A DNA stretch of 64,000 nucleotides, from the NCBI RefSeq assembly GCF_031679605.1, contig NZ_CP117522.1, positions 8,742,001 to 8,806,000 on the forward strand. The letters are read 5' to 3'. The translations under genes were made by a program, and so were the position numbers. The notes beneath the pieces are model-generated. The model saw only the letters and a program-made list of their open reading frames with translations, searched no databases and was not told the origin of the DNA. Source of the stretch: Streptomyces luomodiensis. GTDB lineage: Bacteria; Actinomycetota; Actinomycetes; Streptomycetales; Streptomycetaceae. Positions 11,101 to 22,423 of the stretch are shown here, in pieces. Each line of letters starts with the position of its first letter. Positions within the stretch are counted from its first letter, which is position 1.

Positions 11101-14100
11101 GCGTCCGCAGCGCGTCATGGTGGACCAGCAGCGCATCCAGCGCCGCGCGGAGCGCACCGGGGTCCGGGTCCCGGTGCAGTTCGACGACCACGGACTGGTT
11201 GAAGTGGCCGGGCCGGCCCGGCCGCGTGCCGAGGAACCAGTGCTGGATCGGGGTGAGCGGCAGCTCGCCGGTCACCGGCCCGGTGTCGGCGGCGGGTGGC
11301 GCGGTGGGGGTGGTGACGGCAGCGAGCGAGGCGATGGTGGGGTGCCGGAACAGCTCCCGGGGGGTGAGGGCCAGCCCCGCCTGCCGGGCGCGGGAGGCCA
11401 CCTGGATGCTGAGGATCGAATCCCCGCCCAGCTGGAAGAAGTCGTCCTCCGCGCCGATCCGCTCCCGGCCCAGCAGGGTGCCCCAGATCTCCGCGAGGGC
11501 CCGCTCGGCATCGGTGCGGGGCGCCACGTACCGCGCCGTCCCGGCCGCCGGATCGGGCGCGGGCAGCCGGCGGCGGTCCACCTTGCCGTTGCGGGTGAGC
11601 GGCAGCGCGTCAAGGGTGACGAACACCGCGGGCACCATGTAGTCCGGCAGCACACCGCCCAGGAAGGACCGCAGTTCCTCGGCCGCGGGCGGCGCGCCCT
11701 GGCCGGCCGGCACCACATAGCCGGTCAGCAGCGCGCGCCCGCCCGCGCGGGAGAGCGTCACGACCGCCTCCGCCACGGCCTCGTGGCGGGCCAGCGCGGT
11801 CTCGATCTCCCCCGGCTCGATACGGAAGCCCCGGACCTTCAGCTGGTCGTCGGCGCGGCCCACGAAGCGCAGTTCACCGTCGTCGGTCCAGGCCACGATG
11901 TCCCCGGTGCGGTACATCCGGGAGCCGGGCGGCCCGTACGGATCGGCCAGGTACCGCCCGGCGGTGGCGCCGGGGCGGCCGTGGTAGCCGCGCGCCACCC
12001 CGGCGCCCGCGATGTGCAACTCCCCGGGGACGCCGGGCGGTTGCGGCTGGAGGGCGCCGTCGAGGACGTAGACGCGGGTGTTGTCCAGCGGCCGTCCGAT
12101 GGGCAGCGCGGAGGGCAGCTCCTCCCCGGCGCAGAACGGGCGCCGGGTGGCGAACGTCGTGGTCTCGGTGGGCCCGTAGCCGTCCACCACCGTCAGCTCC
12201 GGGCAGGCCGCGAGCACCCGGCGCACCGCGGCGGCGGGCACCGCCTCACCGCCGGTCCACACCTCCCGGACGCCCCGCAGACAGTCCGGCGCCTCCTGCG
12301 CGAGCAGCCGGAACAGCCCCGCGGTCAGCCACAGGCAGCTCACCTTGTGCACCCCGATCGCCCGGCGCACGGTGTCCGCGTCCAGCTCCCCGGCGGGCGC
12401 CAGCACCGCCCGGCCGCCGCGCAGCAGCGGCACCCACAGCTCATAGGTGGAGGCGTCGAACGCCTGGGGCGAGTGCACCAGCACCCGGTCGTGGGCCGCG
12501 AACGCGCGGTCCGCGACGAGGGCGGTCACATCGCGGTGGCGCACCGCGACCCCCTTGGGCCGTCCGGTGGAGCCGGAGGTGAACATCAGGTACAGGGCGT
12601 TGTCGGGGGAGAGCGCCACGCGCGGCGGCCGCGACGGGCCGTCGTCACCGTCGCCTCCGCCGCCGGACTCCACCACCAGGGTCCGCCCGGCGGCCGCGAT
12701 GTCTGCCGCCGTGCGCTGCCAGGCCCGGTCGGTCAGCAGCACCTCCGCTCCCGCCTCCGCCAGCACCCCGCGCAGCCGGTCCCCGGGGGCGCGGGTGTCC
12801 AGCGGTACGTACACCCCGCCGGCCTTGACGACCGCCAGCAGCGCCACCACCAGCGCCACGGACCGGTCCATCAGCACGGCCACCGGGCGCTCCGGTCCGA
12901 CGCCCTGTGCGACGAGCCGGTGGGCCAGCCGGTTGGCGCGCGCATCCAGCTCCCGGTAGCTCACCGGGCCGTCCGCGCCGTCCAGGGCCGTCGCGTCCGG
13001 CGCGCACCGCACCCGGTCGGCGAACAGCCCGGCCACCGTGGCCTCGGGCAGCGGGACGGCGGTGTCGTTCCACTCGTGGAGCACCTGGCGGCGGCGTTCG
13101 GGGGTGAGCATCGGCAGCCGCGCGGGCGCCCGGTCCGGGCCGTCGGCCATGGCCGTCAGCACCACCGTCAGCTGCTCCGCCATCCGCCGGACGGTGGCCT
13201 CCTGGAACAGCGCCGGGTCGTAGCCGAGCCGCAGTCCCAGCTCCGCACCGGGGTAGACCACCAGGGACAGCGGGTAGTTGGTGGTCTCCACGCCGTCCAG
13301 CTCCCGCAGGGCGAGGCCGTGCGCGGCGGCGAGGTCCCCGCCGACCGGATAGTTCTCGAAGACCACGAGGGAGTCGAAGAGGTTCACCCGCTCGGGCAGA
13401 CCGGTGAAGGACCGCAGCCGGGTGAGCGGCACGAAGTCGAACCGCCGGTCCTCGGTCTGCCCGGCCTGCACCGCGCTCAGCCACGCCGTCAGGGTGCCGC
13501 CGGCCGGCACCGTGAGCCGGGTCGGCACGGTCGTGATGAACAGCCCGTTCATCGACTCCACGCCCAAAAGCTCCGGGGGCCGCCCGGAGACCGTGGTCCC
13601 GAAGACGACGTCGTCGCGGCCCGACTGCCGGGCCAGCAGCAGCGCCCACGCCCCCTGCACCACGGTGTTCAGGGTGAGCCCCGCGCCCCGGGCCAGGGCG
13701 TCCAGCCGGCGGGTGGTGTCGGCGGACAGGGCGACGCGGAGGCCCTCGGTGGACTCGGCGCGGTGGGTCTCGGTGGGCTCCCGGTCGTACGGCAGCGGGG
13801 TGGGCTCGGTGAGGCCGGCGAGCCGGGCCCGCCAGTGTTCCTCGGCCCGGACCTCGTCGCGCTCCCGCAGCCACGCCACATAGTCGCCGAACGGGCGGCG
13901 GCCGGGCAGACCGGAGGCCATGGCCGGGCCGGACGCGCCCTCGCGCGCGCGAGCGTGGCAGTGGAAGACGTCGGAGAGCACCTGGAAGAGGCTCCAGCCG
14001 TCCAGGATCAGATGATGGAAGGTCCACACCACCTGGACCTCGGTGTCCGACAGACGGGCCAGCGCCAGCCGCGTCAGCGGTGCGGTGGCCAGGTCCAGAC

Positions 14101-17100
14101 CGCGCTCCCGGTCCGCGGCGAGGAATCTCCGCAAGCGCTCCCGTCGCCCGTCCGGTCCGGACAGCCGGCTCCAGTCGAGCAGGGTCACCGGGATCCGGGC
14201 CCCGCGCTCCACCACCTGGACCGGCTCGGGCACCCCGGCCCACACCGCGCGGGCGCGCAGCACCTGCGTTGCGTCGGCGACCCGCTGCCAGGCCGCGGCC
14301 AGCGCCGCCGGATCGGGCACCCCGTCCAGGACGAAGGTGAGCTGCTGGACGTAGGCGCGCCGGTCGTCCTGGGCCAGGGAGTGGAACAGCATGCCCGCCT
14401 GGGTGGGGGTGAGCGGGTAGATGTCCTCCACCGTGCTGCCGTCCCCCGCCAGCCGGTCCACGGTGGCCTGGTCGAGGGCGGCGAGCGGGAAGTCGGAGGG
14501 GGTGCGGCCGCCCGCGCCGGGCGCGCTGCCGTGCCGGGCGATCTCGCACAGCGCCGCGCGGAACTCCTCGGCGAGCCGCCCGACCGTCTCCGCCCGGTGC
14601 AGGTTCTGTGAGTAGAACCAGGTGAAGACCAGGACGCCGTCCTCGACCCGGCCCACCACCTCCAGCGGATGCGGGCGCGCCGCGGCCGGGTCGGCGTCCA
14701 GGGACAGTTCCCGGTCCAGGCCGCGGAAGAGCCCGTCGTCACCGCCCGGCGGCTCGAACCGGCCGAGGTAGTTGAAGCTGATCCCGGCCGTGGGACCGTC
14801 GGCCAGGCCCGCGCCGCCGAGCAGATGGCGCCGCACCCCGTAGCCCAGACCGCGCCGCGGCACGGCCCGCATCTGCTCCTTGACGGACTTCAGCACCTCG
14901 CCCCAGCCGCCGTCCGGCAGGTCGAGCGCCACCGGGAAGCGGGTGGTGAACCAGCCGACCGTACGGGAGAGGTCCAGGTCCGCGAAGAGCTCCTCGCGGC
15001 CGTGGCCCTCCACGTCCACCGGGACCCGGTCCCGTCCGGTCCAGCGGTGCAGCACCCGGGCCAGCGCGCTCAGCAGCACGTCGTTCGCCTGCGTCCGGTA
15101 GACCTCGGGCAGCGTCTGGAGCAGCGTGGCCGTCTCGTCCGGGCCGAGCCGGACGGTGACCGACCGGGCCGAGGCATAGGTGTTGGCCCCCTGGCGGTCC
15201 GTCGGCAGCGAGGGGTCACCGGTCCCGGCCGGACCGGTCCAGTACGCCTCCTCGTCGGCGAACCCCCCGTCCTGGGCGTGGGCGTTCAGCCGCAGCGCCC
15301 AGTGGCGCAGCGGGGAGGACTTGGGCGGAAGCCCGGCCCCCTCGGCCCCGGCCCCCTCGGCCCCGGCGCCCTCGGTTTCGGCCCCCTGCCGGCAGGTGCC
15401 GTAGGCGTTGCTCAGGTCCTCCAGCAGCACGCGCCAGGACACCCCGTCCACGATGGCGTGGTGGACGGTGAGGTGGAGGACCGGCCGTTGCCCTGCGTCC
15501 CGGTCGAGCACCGCGCGCATCAGCGGCCCCTCGGCCAGGTCGAAGCCGCCCAGATGCGCGCCGCCGGTCGTAAGCGGTACGCGGATGGCCCCCGCCTCCT
15601 CGATCCGCTGGTACCAGCCGTCGCCCCGCCGGTGGAACCGGGAGCGCAGGGCGTCATGGTGGGCCACCAGCGCGTCCAGGGCGTGGCGCAGCGCGTCCTC
15701 GTCCACGTCCTCGGGCAGCACCAGGGAGATCGTCTGGTTGAAGTGCCCGGCCCGCTCGGGGTCGCAGGTGAACAGCCAGTGCTGGATCGGGGTCAGCGGC
15801 AGCTCCCCGGTGGCCTTCGCGTCCCCGTCGGAGCCGGGCGGCCCGGCCGGGGCCGCGGTGGTGTCCAGGTGCAGGGCCAGCGCGGCGACCGTCTGGTGGC
15901 GGTAGACATCGCGCGAGGTGACCGCGAGGCCGGCCCGCCGGGCCTGGGAGACCAGCTGGATGCTGAGGATCGAATCGCCGCCGAGGGAGAAGAAGTTGTC
16001 CTCCACCCCCACCCGCGCCACCCGCAGGACCCGCGCCCAGACCGTGGCCAGGGTCCGCTCGGTGGCGGTCCGGGGCGCCACATAGCCCGGTGCCGCGGCC
16101 TCGGCCCAGTCCGGTTCGGGCAGCCGGCCGCGGTCCAGCTTGCCGTTGGGGCCCAGCGGCATCCGCTCCAGGACCAGGACGGCCGCGGGCACCATGTAGT
16201 CGGGCAGCGAACGCCGCAGGAACCGCCGCAGCCCCGCCGGGTCCGGTGCGGTGCCGGCAGCGGCCACCACATAGGCGATCAGCCGCTGGTGACCGTCCGT
16301 CTCGCGGGCCACCGCGGCCGCCTCGGCGATGTCGGGGTGGCGCAGCAGCGCTGTCTCCACCTCGCCCAGTTCGATGCGGAAGCCGCGGATCTTCACCTGG
16401 TCATCGGCCCGGCCCAGGTACTCCAACGCACCGTCGGCGGTCCAGCGGACCAGGTCGCCGGTGCGGTACATCCGGCTGCCGGGCGGCCCGAAGGGGTCGG
16501 CGACGAACCGCCGGGCGGTCAGACCGGGCCGCCGCAGATAGCCCCGGGCCAGGCCCTGCCCGCCGAGATACAGCTCACCGGTCACCCCGGGCGGCACCAG
16601 GCGGTGCGTGGGGTCCAGGACGTAGGCGCGGGCGCCCGCGACCGGCCGGCCGATCGGCGGGGCCTGCGCCGGCGCCTCGCCGTCGCAGAACCAGGCGGTG
16701 GCGTACACCGTCGCCTCGGTCGGCCCGTACAGATTGGCGATCCGGCAGGACGGCACGGCCCGGCGGATGTCCCGTACGGTCTGCGCGGGCAGCGCCTCGC
16801 CCGCCAGCACGACGGTCCGGGCCACGGCCGCCGAGGGGTCCTCGCCCAGCAGCCGGGAGAATACCGAGGGCACCCCGCTGAGCAGCCCCTTCGCCTGCGG
16901 CCGCCCCTCGGGGTCGGTGAGGGCGAGCAGGTCCCGCACCACTTCCACGCTGCCGCCGGCCAGCAGCGGGCAGAGGATCTCGAACACCGACACATCGAAG
17001 TTGAGCGAGGTGGCGGCGACCACATCGGTCAGCCCCTCCTGCCCGAACTCCGCCTCGGCCCAGGCCGCGAGCCCCGCCACACCGCGGTGGGTGGCCACCA

Positions 17101-20100
17101 CGCCCTTGGGCCGGCCGGTCGACCCCGAGGTGTAGATGACGTACGCGGGATGGGCCGGGTGCAGCGGACGGGTCCGTTCGGCGTCGGTGAGGTCGCCGTC
17201 CGCGAGGCCGTCCAGCTCGGCGCGGACCGCCGGGTCGTCCAGCACCAGCGGTTCGGCGTCGGCGGGCAGCGCGCCGGCCGCCCCGGTGGTGGTGAGGATC
17301 GTCGAGGGCGCGGCGTCGGCCAGCATGAACGCGATGCGCTCGGCCGGATAGCCGGGGTCCACCGGCAGATACCCGGCGCCCGCCTTGAGCACCGCCAGCA
17401 GGACGACGGCGAGCTCGGCCGAGCGGGGCAGGGCCAGGGCCACCAGCCGCTCGGGACCGGCGCCCCGGGCGATCAGCAGCCGGGCCAGCCGGTTGGCGCG
17501 CCGGTTCACCTCGTCGTAGGAGAGGCTGGTCGCCCCGCAGGTCACGGCGGTGACCGTGCGGCGCCGCACCACCTGGGCGGCGAACAGAGCGGGCAGGGTG
17601 GTGTCGACGGCCGGCTGGTGGGGTCCGTTCCAGGCGTCGAGCAGGGCATGCCACTCGGCGTCGGCCAGCATCCGCAGCTCGGCCAGGGTGGCGCCCGGAT
17701 CGGCCACCATGGCGGTCAGCAGCCGGTGCAGATGCCCGGCCATCCGCTCGATCGTGGCGGCCTCGAACAGATCGGAGTTGAACTCGACGGTCAGCCCCAG
17801 CGAGCCGTCGTCACGGGGCGAGAACTCCAGCACCAGGTCGAAGCGCGCGGCGGGGCGCGGCAGCGGGTGCTCGGTGATCCGCACACCCGCCGCCTCCTGG
17901 GCGGGCACCATGGCGCTCTGCTGGACGACCAGCGCCTGCACCAGCGGAGTGCGGCTGGGGTCGCGGCGCGGGGCCAGCTCCTCGACGACCCGCTCGAACG
18001 GCAGCCGGTCATGGGCGAAGGCGTCCAGCACCGTCTCGCGCATCGCGTCCAGGAACCGCTCGACCGTGCTGTCCGCGTCGACGTCGGCGCGCAGCACCAG
18101 GGTGTTGACGAAGAATCCGGCGACCGACTCCAGCTCCGTGCGGTGGCGTCCGGCGGTGACGGTGCCGAAGGCGATGTCCCGCTGGCCCGAGTAGCGGGCG
18201 AACAGCACCGCGACGGCGGCCGCGAGCAGCGTGAACGGTGTGGTGTCCCGCTGCCTGCCGAGCCGGGCCAGCCCCGCCACCAGCTCGGCGGGCAGCTCAT
18301 GGCGGTGCACCGCGCCCGCCGTGGTGCGCACCGGCGGCCGGGGCCGGTCGGTGGGCAGCTCCAGCGTCTGCATCCCGGCGAGCCGGTCCCGCCAGTACGC
18401 CAGGTCGGCGTCCTGGCGGGCGGGGGCGGGGCGGCTCCGCTCCCAGACCGCGAAGTCCGGGTACTGGAGCGCGGGCCCGGGGAGCCCGGCATCGTCTCCG
18501 GACACCTCGGCGGCGTAGAGCGCGGCCAGTTCGCGCACCAGCAGTCCGACCGACCAGCCGTCGGTGACGATGTGATGCTGCGCCAGCAGCAGGACGTGGT
18601 CCGCGTCGCCGAGCCGGATCAGCAGCGCCCTGGTCAGCGGCCCCCGCTGAAGGTCGTAGGGGCGGCTCAGCTCCCTGGTCAGCGTGTGCTCCAGTGCCTC
18701 GGCGCGCCGCCGCGCCGGATGCCCGCCGAGGTCGATCCGGCCCAGGGGGACGGTCCCGTGCTCGGCCACCCGCTGCACACCGTGCCCGTCCACGGTGGCG
18801 AAGGTGGTGCGCAGGGCGTCGTGGCGGGCGGCGAGCCGGTCCAGCGCCCGGCGCAGGGCGGCCGGGTCCAGCGGGCCGTCGAGCCGCAGTCCGGTCCCGG
18901 TGTTGTACTCGGTTCCGCCGGAGGTCAGATCGTTCAGGAACCACAGCCGCCGCTGGGCGGAGGACAGCGGCAGCGGACCCCCGCGCGGCGCGGGCGGGAT
19001 CGGCTGCTCTGACACCTCTGATGCTTCTGACGCCTCGCCTGCTTGGGACGGGCCGGCGGCCCCAGCGGGCAGCCGGCCGGCCAGCCGCGCCACCGTCCCG
19101 GCGTCGAGCAGGTCGCGCAGCGACAGCTCCGCGCCCAGTTCGGCCCGGACGCGGGCCAGCAGCCGCACCCCGAGGAGGGAGTCGCCGCCCAGGCCCAGGA
19201 AGTCGTCCGTCACGCCCACGGTGTCCACCGGCAGCACCTCGGCCCAGATGCGGGTCAGGGTCTCCTCGGCCGGGCTGCGCGGGGCGACATGGCGTACGTC
19301 GCCGTCCGGCGCGGAGCGCGGGGCGGGCAGCGCCTGCCGGTCGATCTTGCGGTGCGGGGTGAGGGGGAACGCGTCCAGCACCACATACGCGGACGGCACC
19401 ATATGCGCCGGCAGCACCCGGGCCGCCGCGGCCCGCACCTCCGCGACCCGCGGCGGGGTTCCTCCGCTGGGCGGCACCACATAGCCGACCAGCCGCTTCT
19501 GACCGGGCTCGTCCTCCCGTACGGTGACCACGGCGGCGCCCACCCCGGGATGCCGGGCCAGCGCGGCCTCCACCTCGCCCAGTTCGATGCGGAAGCCGCG
19601 TAACTTGACCTGGTGGTCGGCCCGGCCGAGGAATTCCAGCGCACCGTCGGCGGTCCAGCGGGCCAGATCGCCGGTGCGGTACATCCGGGAGCCGGGCGGG
19701 CCGAAGGGGCAGGCGGTGAAGCGCTCGGCGGTCAGCCCCGGCCGGCCGAGATAGCCGCGGGCCACCCCGGCGCCGCTGATCCACAGCTCACCGGTGGTGC
19801 CGACCGGCACCGGCCGCGCCGCCCCGTCCAGCACGAACACCCGGGTGTTGGGCAGCGGACGGCCGATCGGCGGGGCGCCGGAGCCCGCCGCCAGGGCGTC
19901 CGTCCAGGTGGCCACGACCGTGGCCTCCGTCGGACCGTAGGAGTTGACCAGCCGCCGGCCCGGCGCCCACAGGTCCACCAGATCGGCGGGGCAGGCCTCC
20001 GCGCCCACGATCAGGGTGCGGAGGCCGGGCAGCCCGTCGTGGAGCTCCTCCGGCGGCACGGTGGCCAGCGCCGCCGGCGGGATCAGGGCATGGGTGACCC

Positions 20101-20875
20101 GCCGCTCCCGTAGCACCGCGGCCAGTTCGGCCCCCAGCAGGGGCCCCTCGGGGGGCACCACCAGCGCCGCCCCGGCGAGCAGGGAGGAGCACAGCTCCAG
20201 CACGGAGGCGTCGAAACTCGGTGAGGAGAACTGGAGCACCCGGTCGCCCGGCCGGACCCGGTAGTGGGCCGTGGCCGCGGCCGAGAAGTTGCCCAGCCCG
20301 GCGTGCGGCACCAGCACGCCCTTGGGCACCCCCGTGGACCCGGAGGTGTAGATGACATACGCGGGATGTCCGGGGAGCAGCGGGCCGAGCCGGTCCCCGT
20401 CGCCGGGCGCGTGGTCGGGTCCCGCCCCGGCCGCCGCCTCCCGGATCAGCCGCGGGTCGTCCAGCACGGCCACCGGCCGGGCGTCGGCCAGCATCATGGC
20501 GCGGCGCTCCTCGGGGTGCGCCGGGTCGATCGGCAGATAGGCCCCGCCGGCCTTCGCCACCGCGAGCTGGGCCACCACCAGTTCGGCGGAGCGGGGCAGC
20601 ACCAGGGCCACCACGCGCTCGGGCCCCACGCCCTGCCCGATGAGGCGGTGGGCCAGCCGGTTCGCCCAGACCTCGACCTCGCCGAAGGACCACTCGCGGT
20701 CGTTCGCCAGCAGGGCCGGCGCGTCCGGGGTGCGCTCGGCCCATACGGCGAACAGCTCGCCGAGCGGTGCGCGGCTAACGGCACGGTCGGTGGCGTTCCA
20801 CACCGCCGGGGGCAGGTCCGCGGCGCCGGAGGGTGTGGACACCGCACCGGATGAGGTCTGGTGGTGGTCGGTCAT
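2171..20875 (-). CDS. Five-module nonribosomal peptide synthetase (A-T-CATE-CATE-CATE-CAT)
   Basis: This 6234-residue protein activates and joins five amino acids. Domains in order are A1 (about 30-530), T1 (Ser566), C2 (640-1080), A2, T2 (Ser1635), E2 (1690-2130), C3, A3, T3 (Ser3153), E3, C4, A4, T4 (Ser4674), E4, C5, A5 and T5 (Ser6177). All carriers have LGGDS. C2 opens [10 protein letters not shown] (LCL-type), whereas C3, C4 and C5 open [13 protein letters not shown] or close variants (DCL-type), as expected after E domains. All three E domains keep EGHGREE; E2 and E3 have HHxxVDGVSW but E4 reads [10 protein letters not shown]. There is no starter C domain, so the N-terminus should be unacylated. 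Pocket codes read by eye with PheA numbering are A1 DALLIGSVV, A2 DVFSVALVY, A3 DAYWWGGTF (valine-like), A4 DVFSVAIVY and A5 DALLIGAVV. Predicted order is X, D-Y, D-Val-like, D-Y, X. No MbtH-like gene is in the window. The start has only a weak ribosome site. Confidence 0.97.
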   Translation of the reverse strand: MTDHHQTSSGAVSTPSGAADLPPAVWNATDRAVSRAPLGELFAVWAERTPDAPALLANDREWSFGEVEVWANRLAHRLIGQGVGPERVVALVLPRSAELVVAQLAVAKAGGAYLPIDPAHPEERRAMMLADARPVAVLDDPRLIREAAAGAGPDHAPGDGDRLGPLLPGHPAYVIYTSGSTGVPKGVLVPHAGLGNFSAAATAHYRVRPGDRVLQFSSPSFDASVLELCSSLLAGAALVVPPEGPLLGAELAAVLRERRVTHALIPPAALATVPPEELHDGLPGLRTLIVGAEACPADLVDLWAPGRRLVNSYGPTEATVVATWTDALAAGSGAPPIGRPLPNTRVFVLDGAARPVPVGTTGELWISGAGVARGYLGRPGLTAERFTACPFGPPGSRMYRTGDLARWTADGALEFLGRADHQVKLRGFRIELGEVEAALARHPGVGAAVVTVREDEPGQKRLVGYVVPPSGGTPPRVAEVRAAAARVLPAHMVPSAYVVLDAFPLTPHRKIDRQALPAPRSAPDGDVRHVAPRSPAEETLTRIWAEVLPVDTVGVTDDFLGLGGDSLLGVRLLARVRAELGAELSLRDLLDAGTVARLAGRLPAGAAGPSQAGEASEASEVSEQPIPPAPRGGPLPLSSAQRRLWFLNDLTSGGTEYNTGTGLRLDGPLDPAALRRALDRLAARHDALRTTFATVDGHGVQRVAEHGTVPLGRIDLGGHPARRRAEALEHTLTRELSRPYDLQRGPLTRALLIRLGDADHVLLLAQHHIVTDGWSVGLLVRELAALYAAEVSGDDAGLPGPALQYPDFAVWERSRPAPARQDADLAYWRDRLAGMQTLELPTDRPRPPVRTTAGAVHRHELPAELVAGLARLGRQRDTTPFTLLAAAVAVLFARYSGQRDIAFGTVTAGRHRTELESVAGFFVNTLVLRADVDADSTVERFLDAMRETVLDAFAHDRLPFERVVEELAPRRDPSRTPLVQALVVQQSAMVPAQEAAGVRITEHPLPRPAARFDLVLEFSPRDDGSLGLTVEFNSDLFEAATIERMAGHLHRLLTAMVADPGATLAELRMLADAEWHALLDAWNGPHQPAVDTTLPALFAAQVVRRRTVTAVTCGATSLSYDEVNRRANRLARLLIARGAGPERLVALALPRSAELAVVLLAVLKAGAGYLPVDPGYPAERIAFMLADAAPSTILTTTGAAGALPADAEPLVLDDPAVRAELDGLADGDLTDAERTRPLHPAHPAYVIYTSGSTGRPKGVVATHRGVAGLAAWAEAEFGQEGLTDVVAATSLNFDVSVFEILCPLLAGGSVEVVRDLLALTDPEGRPQAKGLLSGVPSVFSRLLGEDPSAAVARTVVLAGEALPAQTVRDIRRAVPSCRIANLYGPTEATVYATAWFCDGEAPAQAPPIGRPVAGARAYVLDPTHRLVPPGVTGELYLGGQGLARGYLRRPGLTARRFVADPFGPPGSRMYRTGDLVRWTADGALEYLGRADDQVKIRGFRIELGEVETALLRHPDIAEAAAVARETDGHQRLIAYVVAAAGTAPDPAGLRRFLRRSLPDYMVPAAVLVLERMPLGPNGKLDRGRLPEPDWAEAAAPGYVAPRTATERTLATVWARVLRVARVGVEDNFFSLGGDSILSIQLVSQARRAGLAVTSRDVYRHQTVAALALHLDTTAAPAGPPGSDGDAKATGELPLTPIQHWLFTCDPERAGHFNQTISLVLPEDVDEDALRHALDALVAHHDALRSRFHRRGDGWYQRIEEAGAIRVPLTTGGAHLGGFDLAEGPLMRAVLDRDAGQRPVLHLTVHHAIVDGVSWRVLLEDLSNAYGTCRQGAETEGAGAEGAGAEGAGLPPKSSPLRHWALRLNAHAQDGGFADEEAYWTGPAGTGDPSLPTDRQGANTYASARSVTVRLGPDETATLLQTLPEVYRTQANDVLLSALARVLHRWTGRDRVPVDVEGHGREELFADLDLSRTVGWFTTRFPVALDLPDGGWGEVLKSVKEQMRAVPRRGLGYGVRRHLLGGAGLADGPTAGISFNYLGRFEPPGGDDGLFRGLDRELSLDADPAAARPHPLEVVGRVEDGVLVFTWFYSQNLHRAETVGRLAEEFRAALCEIARHGSAPGAGGRTPSDFPLAALDQATVDRLAGDGSTVEDIYPLTPTQAGMLFHSLAQDDRRAYVQQLTFVLDGVPDPAALAAAWQRVADATQVLRARAVWAGVPEPVQVVERGARIPVTLLDWSRLSGPDGRRERLRRFLAADRERGLDLATAPLTRLALARLSDTEVQVVWTFHHLILDGWSLFQVLSDVFHCHARAREGASGPAMASGLPGRRPFGDYVAWLRERDEVRAEEHWRARLAGLTEPTPLPYDREPTETHRAESTEGLRVALSADTTRRLDALARGAGLTLNTVVQGAWALLLARQSGRDDVVFGTTVSGRPPELLGVESMNGLFITTVPTRLTVPAGGTLTAWLSAVQAGQTEDRRFDFVPLTRLRSFTGLPERVNLFDSLVVFENYPVGGDLAAAHGLALRELDGVETTNYPLSLVVYPGAELGLRLGYDPALFQEATVRRMAEQLTVVLTAMADGPDRAPARLPMLTPERRRQVLHEWNDTAVPLPEATVAGLFADRVRCAPDATALDGADGPVSYRELDARANRLAHRLVAQGVGPERPVAVLMDRSVALVVALLAVVKAGGVYVPLDTRAPGDRLRGVLAEAGAEVLLTDRAWQRTAADIAAAGRTLVVESGGGGDGDDGPSRPPRVALSPDNALYLMFTSGSTGRPKGVAVRHRDVTALVADRAFAAHDRVLVHSPQAFDASTYELWVPLLRGGRAVLAPAGELDADTVRRAIGVHKVSCLWLTAGLFRLLAQEAPDCLRGVREVWTGGEAVPAAAVRRVLAACPELTVVDGYGPTETTTFATRRPFCAGEELPSALPIGRPLDNTRVYVLDGALQPQPPGVPGELHIAGAGVARGYHGRPGATAGRYLADPYGPPGSRMYRTGDIVAWTDDGELRFVGRADDQLKVRGFRIEPGEIETALARHEAVAEAVVTLSRAGGRALLTGYVVPAGQGAPPAAEELRSFLGGVLPDYMVPAVFVTLDALPLTRNGKVDRRRLPAPDPAAGTARYVAPRTDAERALAEIWGTLLGRERIGAEDDFFQLGGDSILSIQVASRARQAGLALTPRELFRHPTIASLAAVTTPTAPPAADTGPVTGELPLTPIQHWFLGTRPGRPGHFNQSVVVELHRDPDPGALRAALDALLVHHDALRTRFTPGADGSLRPYCPAPDPAAPAPLREYDLSGLGARERRAAEDAAMAEAQAGFDLARGPLLAARLFRSGAGRRPTLFLTAHHLVVDGVSWRVLLEDLNTAYQQVRAGGRADLGPRTTSVRDWSRRLAAHTAAGGFDAELPHWRAVAQECAARLPLDGDGEGDNTVASMASVTVRLDRERTDALLRQVPGVYRTRVDDVLLAALGRVLGHWTGRRRIAVDLEGHGREEHLLDGVDLSRTVGWFTSLYPVALDLPEDGWGETLKSVKEQLRAVPARGIGYGALRHLAPASGLGDAAEPGISFNYLGQFDWAAGADTGLVRTVRGGLGGDAAPDTVRAHLLDVVGRVERRCLEITWYYGTGTHTEETVTGLARAMLGALEEIIGHCAGPAAGGRTPSDFPLARLDQAAVDRIAGDGRAVEDIYPLTPMQAGMLFHGLMEPASDAYVNQVQLTLTGVGDPRALDTAWRRTVAANPILRTRLVWADTPEPLQVVMGRAAPRIVHHDWTRRPEEWREAELRRLLDQDRAEGIDLATAPLMRLALIRLSAEEVRIVWTFHHVLLDGWSAAQVFDEVCERYAALTAGRTPVVPARRPFREYLGWLGEQDTAEAERYWRTALAGFTSPTGLPWDRPPSGAHRSASSGSHRVTLGAEESARLRTTARRAGLTMNTVVQGAWALLLSRYGGTDDVCFGTTVSGRPAALPGVESMVGVFINTVPTRVRVAGGSPLLAWLRELQSAQSEARLFDFVSLAQLGGWSEVPGGVNLFDSIVVFENYPFDGEAIAAHGLGLRQERDLEPTSYPLSVVVAPEERLSISLDYDPAAFDAPTIERLGGCLRELLEQMAAGPERRLDELPLIGEAAARAILEEFGGPVAAAPHAVLPALFEARAAGTPDAVAVLGDGGPLTYRELNERANRLARLLIASGAGPERFVALVLPRTPQLVVAVLAVLKSGAAYLPVDPAYPAERIAFMLGDIAPDTVVTTGESADRVPAGPGGRILLDDAECGRRLARLPAGDVGDAERRGPLDPGHPAYVIHTSGSTGVPKGVVITHRSVAALAAWAREEFGAQGLAHVVASTSLNFDVSVFEILCPLLAGGSVEIVRDLLTLAERTTPWTASLISAVPSALGQVLGKGSVAVRAGTVVLAGEGLAARTVQEVRAAVPGCRVANIYGPTEATVYATAWTCDPADPDRTPPIGAPVAATRAYALDARLRPVPVGVPGELYLAGPGLARGYFGRPGLTAQRFTADPYGPAGSRMYRTGDLVRWDERGQLEYLGRTDDQVKVRGFRIELGEVEAALARHPDVAEAAAAVVETDGHKRLAGYVVPVPGSAPVDTAALRAFLATRLPDHLVPSAVVVLDRLPLGPSGKLDRRALPAPVWSAPAAGHVEPRTETEKALAAIWAEVLGVERVGVEDNYFTLGGDSILSIQIVSAARRAGIELTPRHLFVHQTVADLAAATSAAPAAAAAHEQGPVVGEVPLTPIQHWLFERLPEAAEHFTQSVTAELTAPVDEGALRTALATVLTHHDALRLRFERTGDGAVRQYNAPPDTEEPALDVHDLSSVEPGRRDAVLRETAGRVRAGFDLTRGPLLRAALFIRGEGNRPVLLLTAHHLVVDAVSWRIVLEDLDTAYRHLVAGRAAEPGPKTTSFRTWARHLSDHTAAGGFDAERDHWAACHVPTGLPTDGEGPNTAAFEEEVTVSLGAEETRALLREVPGAYLTRVNDVLLCALGRVLARWTGRDRVAVTLEGHGREEIAEGVDLSRTVGWFTTMFPVVLEAPADGELERTLKAVKERLRAVPGNGLGYGALRHLSGAAPAGLPAEPRISFNYLGQQDWEPPAPGGLLHALTGGLEGDMSPRAPRPHLLDVVGRVTDRRLELSWSYSRSLHRRATVRRLAEEMVAELRAIVALCTRPGAGGRTPSDFPLAALDQETVDRLAGDGRDVAEIHPLTPTQAGLVFHALAQRDQGLYVEQATFVLDGVGDLGVLAAAWRHVVDRTPVLRGEVVVHGVSEPLMIVRRTAAVPVEELDWSGLGEDERTAALERLLDQDRARGIDLTAAPLLRVTLARLSPAEVRVVWTFHHVLLDGWSVFQVLGDVFAAHAALAAGERPRLPGRRPFADYVAWLGRQDRTRAEAHWRRVLAGFTTPTALPYDRRPTPELATRSSRWLSHRLGERDTAAVEDFARRHRLTLNTVVQGAWALLLSRLSGEPDICFGATVSGRPTELPGADDITGIFITTLPVRCTVPDTVGTAAWLREFQTEQADARGFGHVSLAQLQGWSEVPGGVDLFESLVVFENYPINSAAAAEHGLRVRDLHALESTNYALTVVVSPGSELSVELGYDPRLFEESTAEALADRLVHLLGALATAGDDSPPDRIDVLPAAERRRLLVDWNDTARPVPHATLAELFEAAVDRRPHAPAVDSPDLRLTYAELDARANRLAHRLIRHGVGPGRIVALVLPRSVESVVARLAVAKAGGGYLPIDPDYPAERVELMLKDSAPHVVIERAAETLAPDEPAHRPTDADRPRAVHPDDAAYVIYTSGSTGTPKGVVVTHRGIASFATAEAEHFKVRPGDRVLSFSSPGFDASVLELCMALPSGAALVVPEPGPLLGGHLADVLRRQRITHTLIPPAALATLPAGTERELPELRTLIVGGDACGAELAARWAPHHRMINAYGPTETTVVATWSEPLAPDGAPPPIGRPLPNTRVHLLDARLRPVPVGVPGEVWISGPSLARGYLGRPGLTAARFMADPFGPPGSRMYRTGDLARYDARGRLHHLGRVDHQLKLHGHRIEAGEVETALCGHPAIAEAVVTVREDEPGARRLVAHLVLAPGAGAPADPELRTHLGRTLPGPMVPSAFVVLDRLPLTENGKTDRAALPAPGPATVRAPAGHIAPRTPTEEVLAEIWSEVLGVTPVGAEDEFFALGGDSVRSLLIASRAKEAFAVDLTPRDILTARTVSALADLVEEHILRELEDAALGGSDHDER
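15335..15379. repeat. 15-bp tandem repeat inside the E2 domain coding region
   Basis: Two perfect 15-bp units (15335-15349 and 15350-15364) and a diverged third make up this short minisatellite. On the minus strand it encodes repeated Ala-Glu-Gly-Ala-Gly in a loop of the second module's epimerisation domain. The repeat keeps the frame, and the other two E domains of the protein lack it. Confidence 0.8.
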
Positions 20876-21017
20876 GGTGGATCGGGGCCCTTCAGAGCGG
20901 TTGAACGGGCGGGTGTGCGAGGGCTGGGGCCGTGCGGCCGCCGCCGAGCCGGGGCGCCCGCACCCGGCCGGGGGAGATGTGGGGAGACGGCCGGGCGGCG
21001 TGAGGGGTGGGGGACCC

Positions 21018-22379
21018 TCAGACCAGGGCGCTTTTCCGGGCCATCCGGCCGGAGAGCTGAATCCGGTCGACGGCGCCGGTCCGCGGATCGCGGACGAAGC
21101 GTCCGCCGGGAATCCGGCGTCCGGTGGACGGGTCCACCAGATCGCAGGTGAGGTCCTCGTGGCAGACCAGTGGCGCGGGGAGGTCGCCGTCCACGGACAG
21201 GGCGAGGCCGCCGCCGTCGCCGATGGTCACCTGGTACTCGATGTCGCCGTTGAGGTAGATGCCGGTGCACTGCGAGGTCGCGGCCATGGGGGTGGCCGGG
21301 CGGCGCGGGGCCGGGGTGGCGGGTACCCGGATGCCGGTGGTCTCCTCGAGGACGCCGGTCAGTTCGTCCCACAGCCCGGTGCCGCTGCCCGCGTTGGCGG
21401 TGAAGGCCACCACCGCCCCCGTGGCGGGGTCGGCCCTCAGGTGGCAGCAGGTGCCCTGGGCGTTGCCGTCGTGCCCGAACCACAGCGCCTCGCCGCGCCG
21501 GAAGAGCGCCCACCCCAGCCCCCAGCCGTCGGCCAGCACACCGGGGTCGGCGCCGGGCACGGGCCGGCGCATCTCCTCGGCCAGCTCGCGGGACAGCAGC
21601 CCCGGGGAGCCGTCGCCCAGATGGGCCCGGCCCAGCGCCACCAGATCGAGCGCCCCGGCCCGCAGCGCCCCGGCCGCGGCCTCGGCGGGGGCGAGGTTCT
21701 GCCGTACCGGCATGGTCCGGCCCGTCGCCGTGTTGGCCGAGTGGCCGCGCGCCGTGGGCCGGTGCGGGGGGCCGGCCACGCCGATGAAGGACGGCACGGT
21801 GCCCAGCGGAGCGAGCAGGATCGACCGCACGGCCTCCTGCCAGCTCATTCCGGTGACCGTCTCGATCAGCCGGCCCGCCGCCACATAGCCCGCGTTGGAG
21901 TAGGAGAAGTCTGTCCCCGGGGGCATCACCAGGGTGCGGTCGGTGCAGTGGTCCAGCAGATAGCGGGCGGCGGTCACCGAGGCCACCTGGTCGGAGTCGG
22001 GCCCGGACGGCAGCCCCGCGGTGTGGCTGAGCACCTGGCGCACCGTGCACGGCGGACCGGCCCGCCGCAGCTCCGGCACATGGTCGCCGAGCCGGTCGTC
22101 CAGCTCCACATCGCCGTCGGCGACCAGGAGCATCACCACGGTCGCGGTGTACGCCTTGGTGACGGAGCCGATCGGCACGGCGGTGTCGGCGGTGAACGGC
22201 TCCCCGGTGTCCGCGTCCCGTACGCCGGTCTGCACGGCGAGCGTCGAACCGCCGCCGTGCACGGCGAGTTGGGCCCCGGGCACCCGATGGGCGCGGGCCA
22301 GGGCGGTCAGGCGGTCCTCGAGGACGCGGCGTATCTTCGACCGCTCCTCGCCGGACGGCGCCGGGGTCGGATGTAACAC
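21018..22379 (-). CDS. Beta-lactamase-fold serine hydrolase, probable PBP-type NRPS thioesterase/cyclase
   Basis: This 453-residue protein belongs to the class C beta-lactamase/penicillin-binding protein fold. It shows IGSVTK (Ser72 and Lys75 of SxxK), FSYSNAGY (YxN) and FGHDGN (the HxG form of the third motif). A C-terminal segment of about 90 residues, beginning near [13 protein letters not shown], looks like the lipocalin-like tail of these enzymes. No signal peptide is visible, so it should act in the cytoplasm. Stand-alone enzymes of this fold, such as SurE of surugamide synthesis, release and cyclise NRPS peptides in trans. Position directly upstream of an NRPS without a starter C domain supports that role. 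The GTG start has AAGGAG six bases upstream; an in-frame ATG at 22427 overlaps the previous stop (ATGA) but has no ribosome site. A D-amino-peptidase or resistance hydrolase of the same fold is the alternative. Confidence 0.8.
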   Translation of the reverse strand: MLHPTPAPSGEERSKIRRVLEDRLTALARAHRVPGAQLAVHGGGSTLAVQTGVRDADTGEPFTADTAVPIGSVTKAYTATVVMLLVADGDVELDDRLGDHVPELRRAGPPCTVRQVLSHTAGLPSGPDSDQVASVTAARYLLDHCTDRTLVMPPGTDFSYSNAGYVAAGRLIETVTGMSWQEAVRSILLAPLGTVPSFIGVAGPPHRPTARGHSANTATGRTMPVRQNLAPAEAAAGALRAGALDLVALGRAHLGDGSPGLLSRELAEEMRRPVPGADPGVLADGWGLGWALFRRGEALWFGHDGNAQGTCCHLRADPATGAVVAFTANAGSGTGLWDELTGVLEETTGIRVPATPAPRRPATPMAATSQCTGIYLNGDIEYQVTIGDGGGLALSVDGDLPAPLVCHEDLTCDLVDPSTGRRIPGGRFVRDPRTGAVDRIQLSGRMARKSALV

Positions 22380-22423
22380 GGTGTACTCCTTGCCGGGGGA
22401 CGGGACGGACGACGGGGGCCGGG

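Noticed and set aside
2039..19012. Very long plus-strand open frames (up to about 2800 codons) opposite the NRPS
   Set aside because: They are low-complexity Gly/Arg/Gln/Pro/His-rich translations antisense to clear NRPS domains, a known effect of third-position GC bias.
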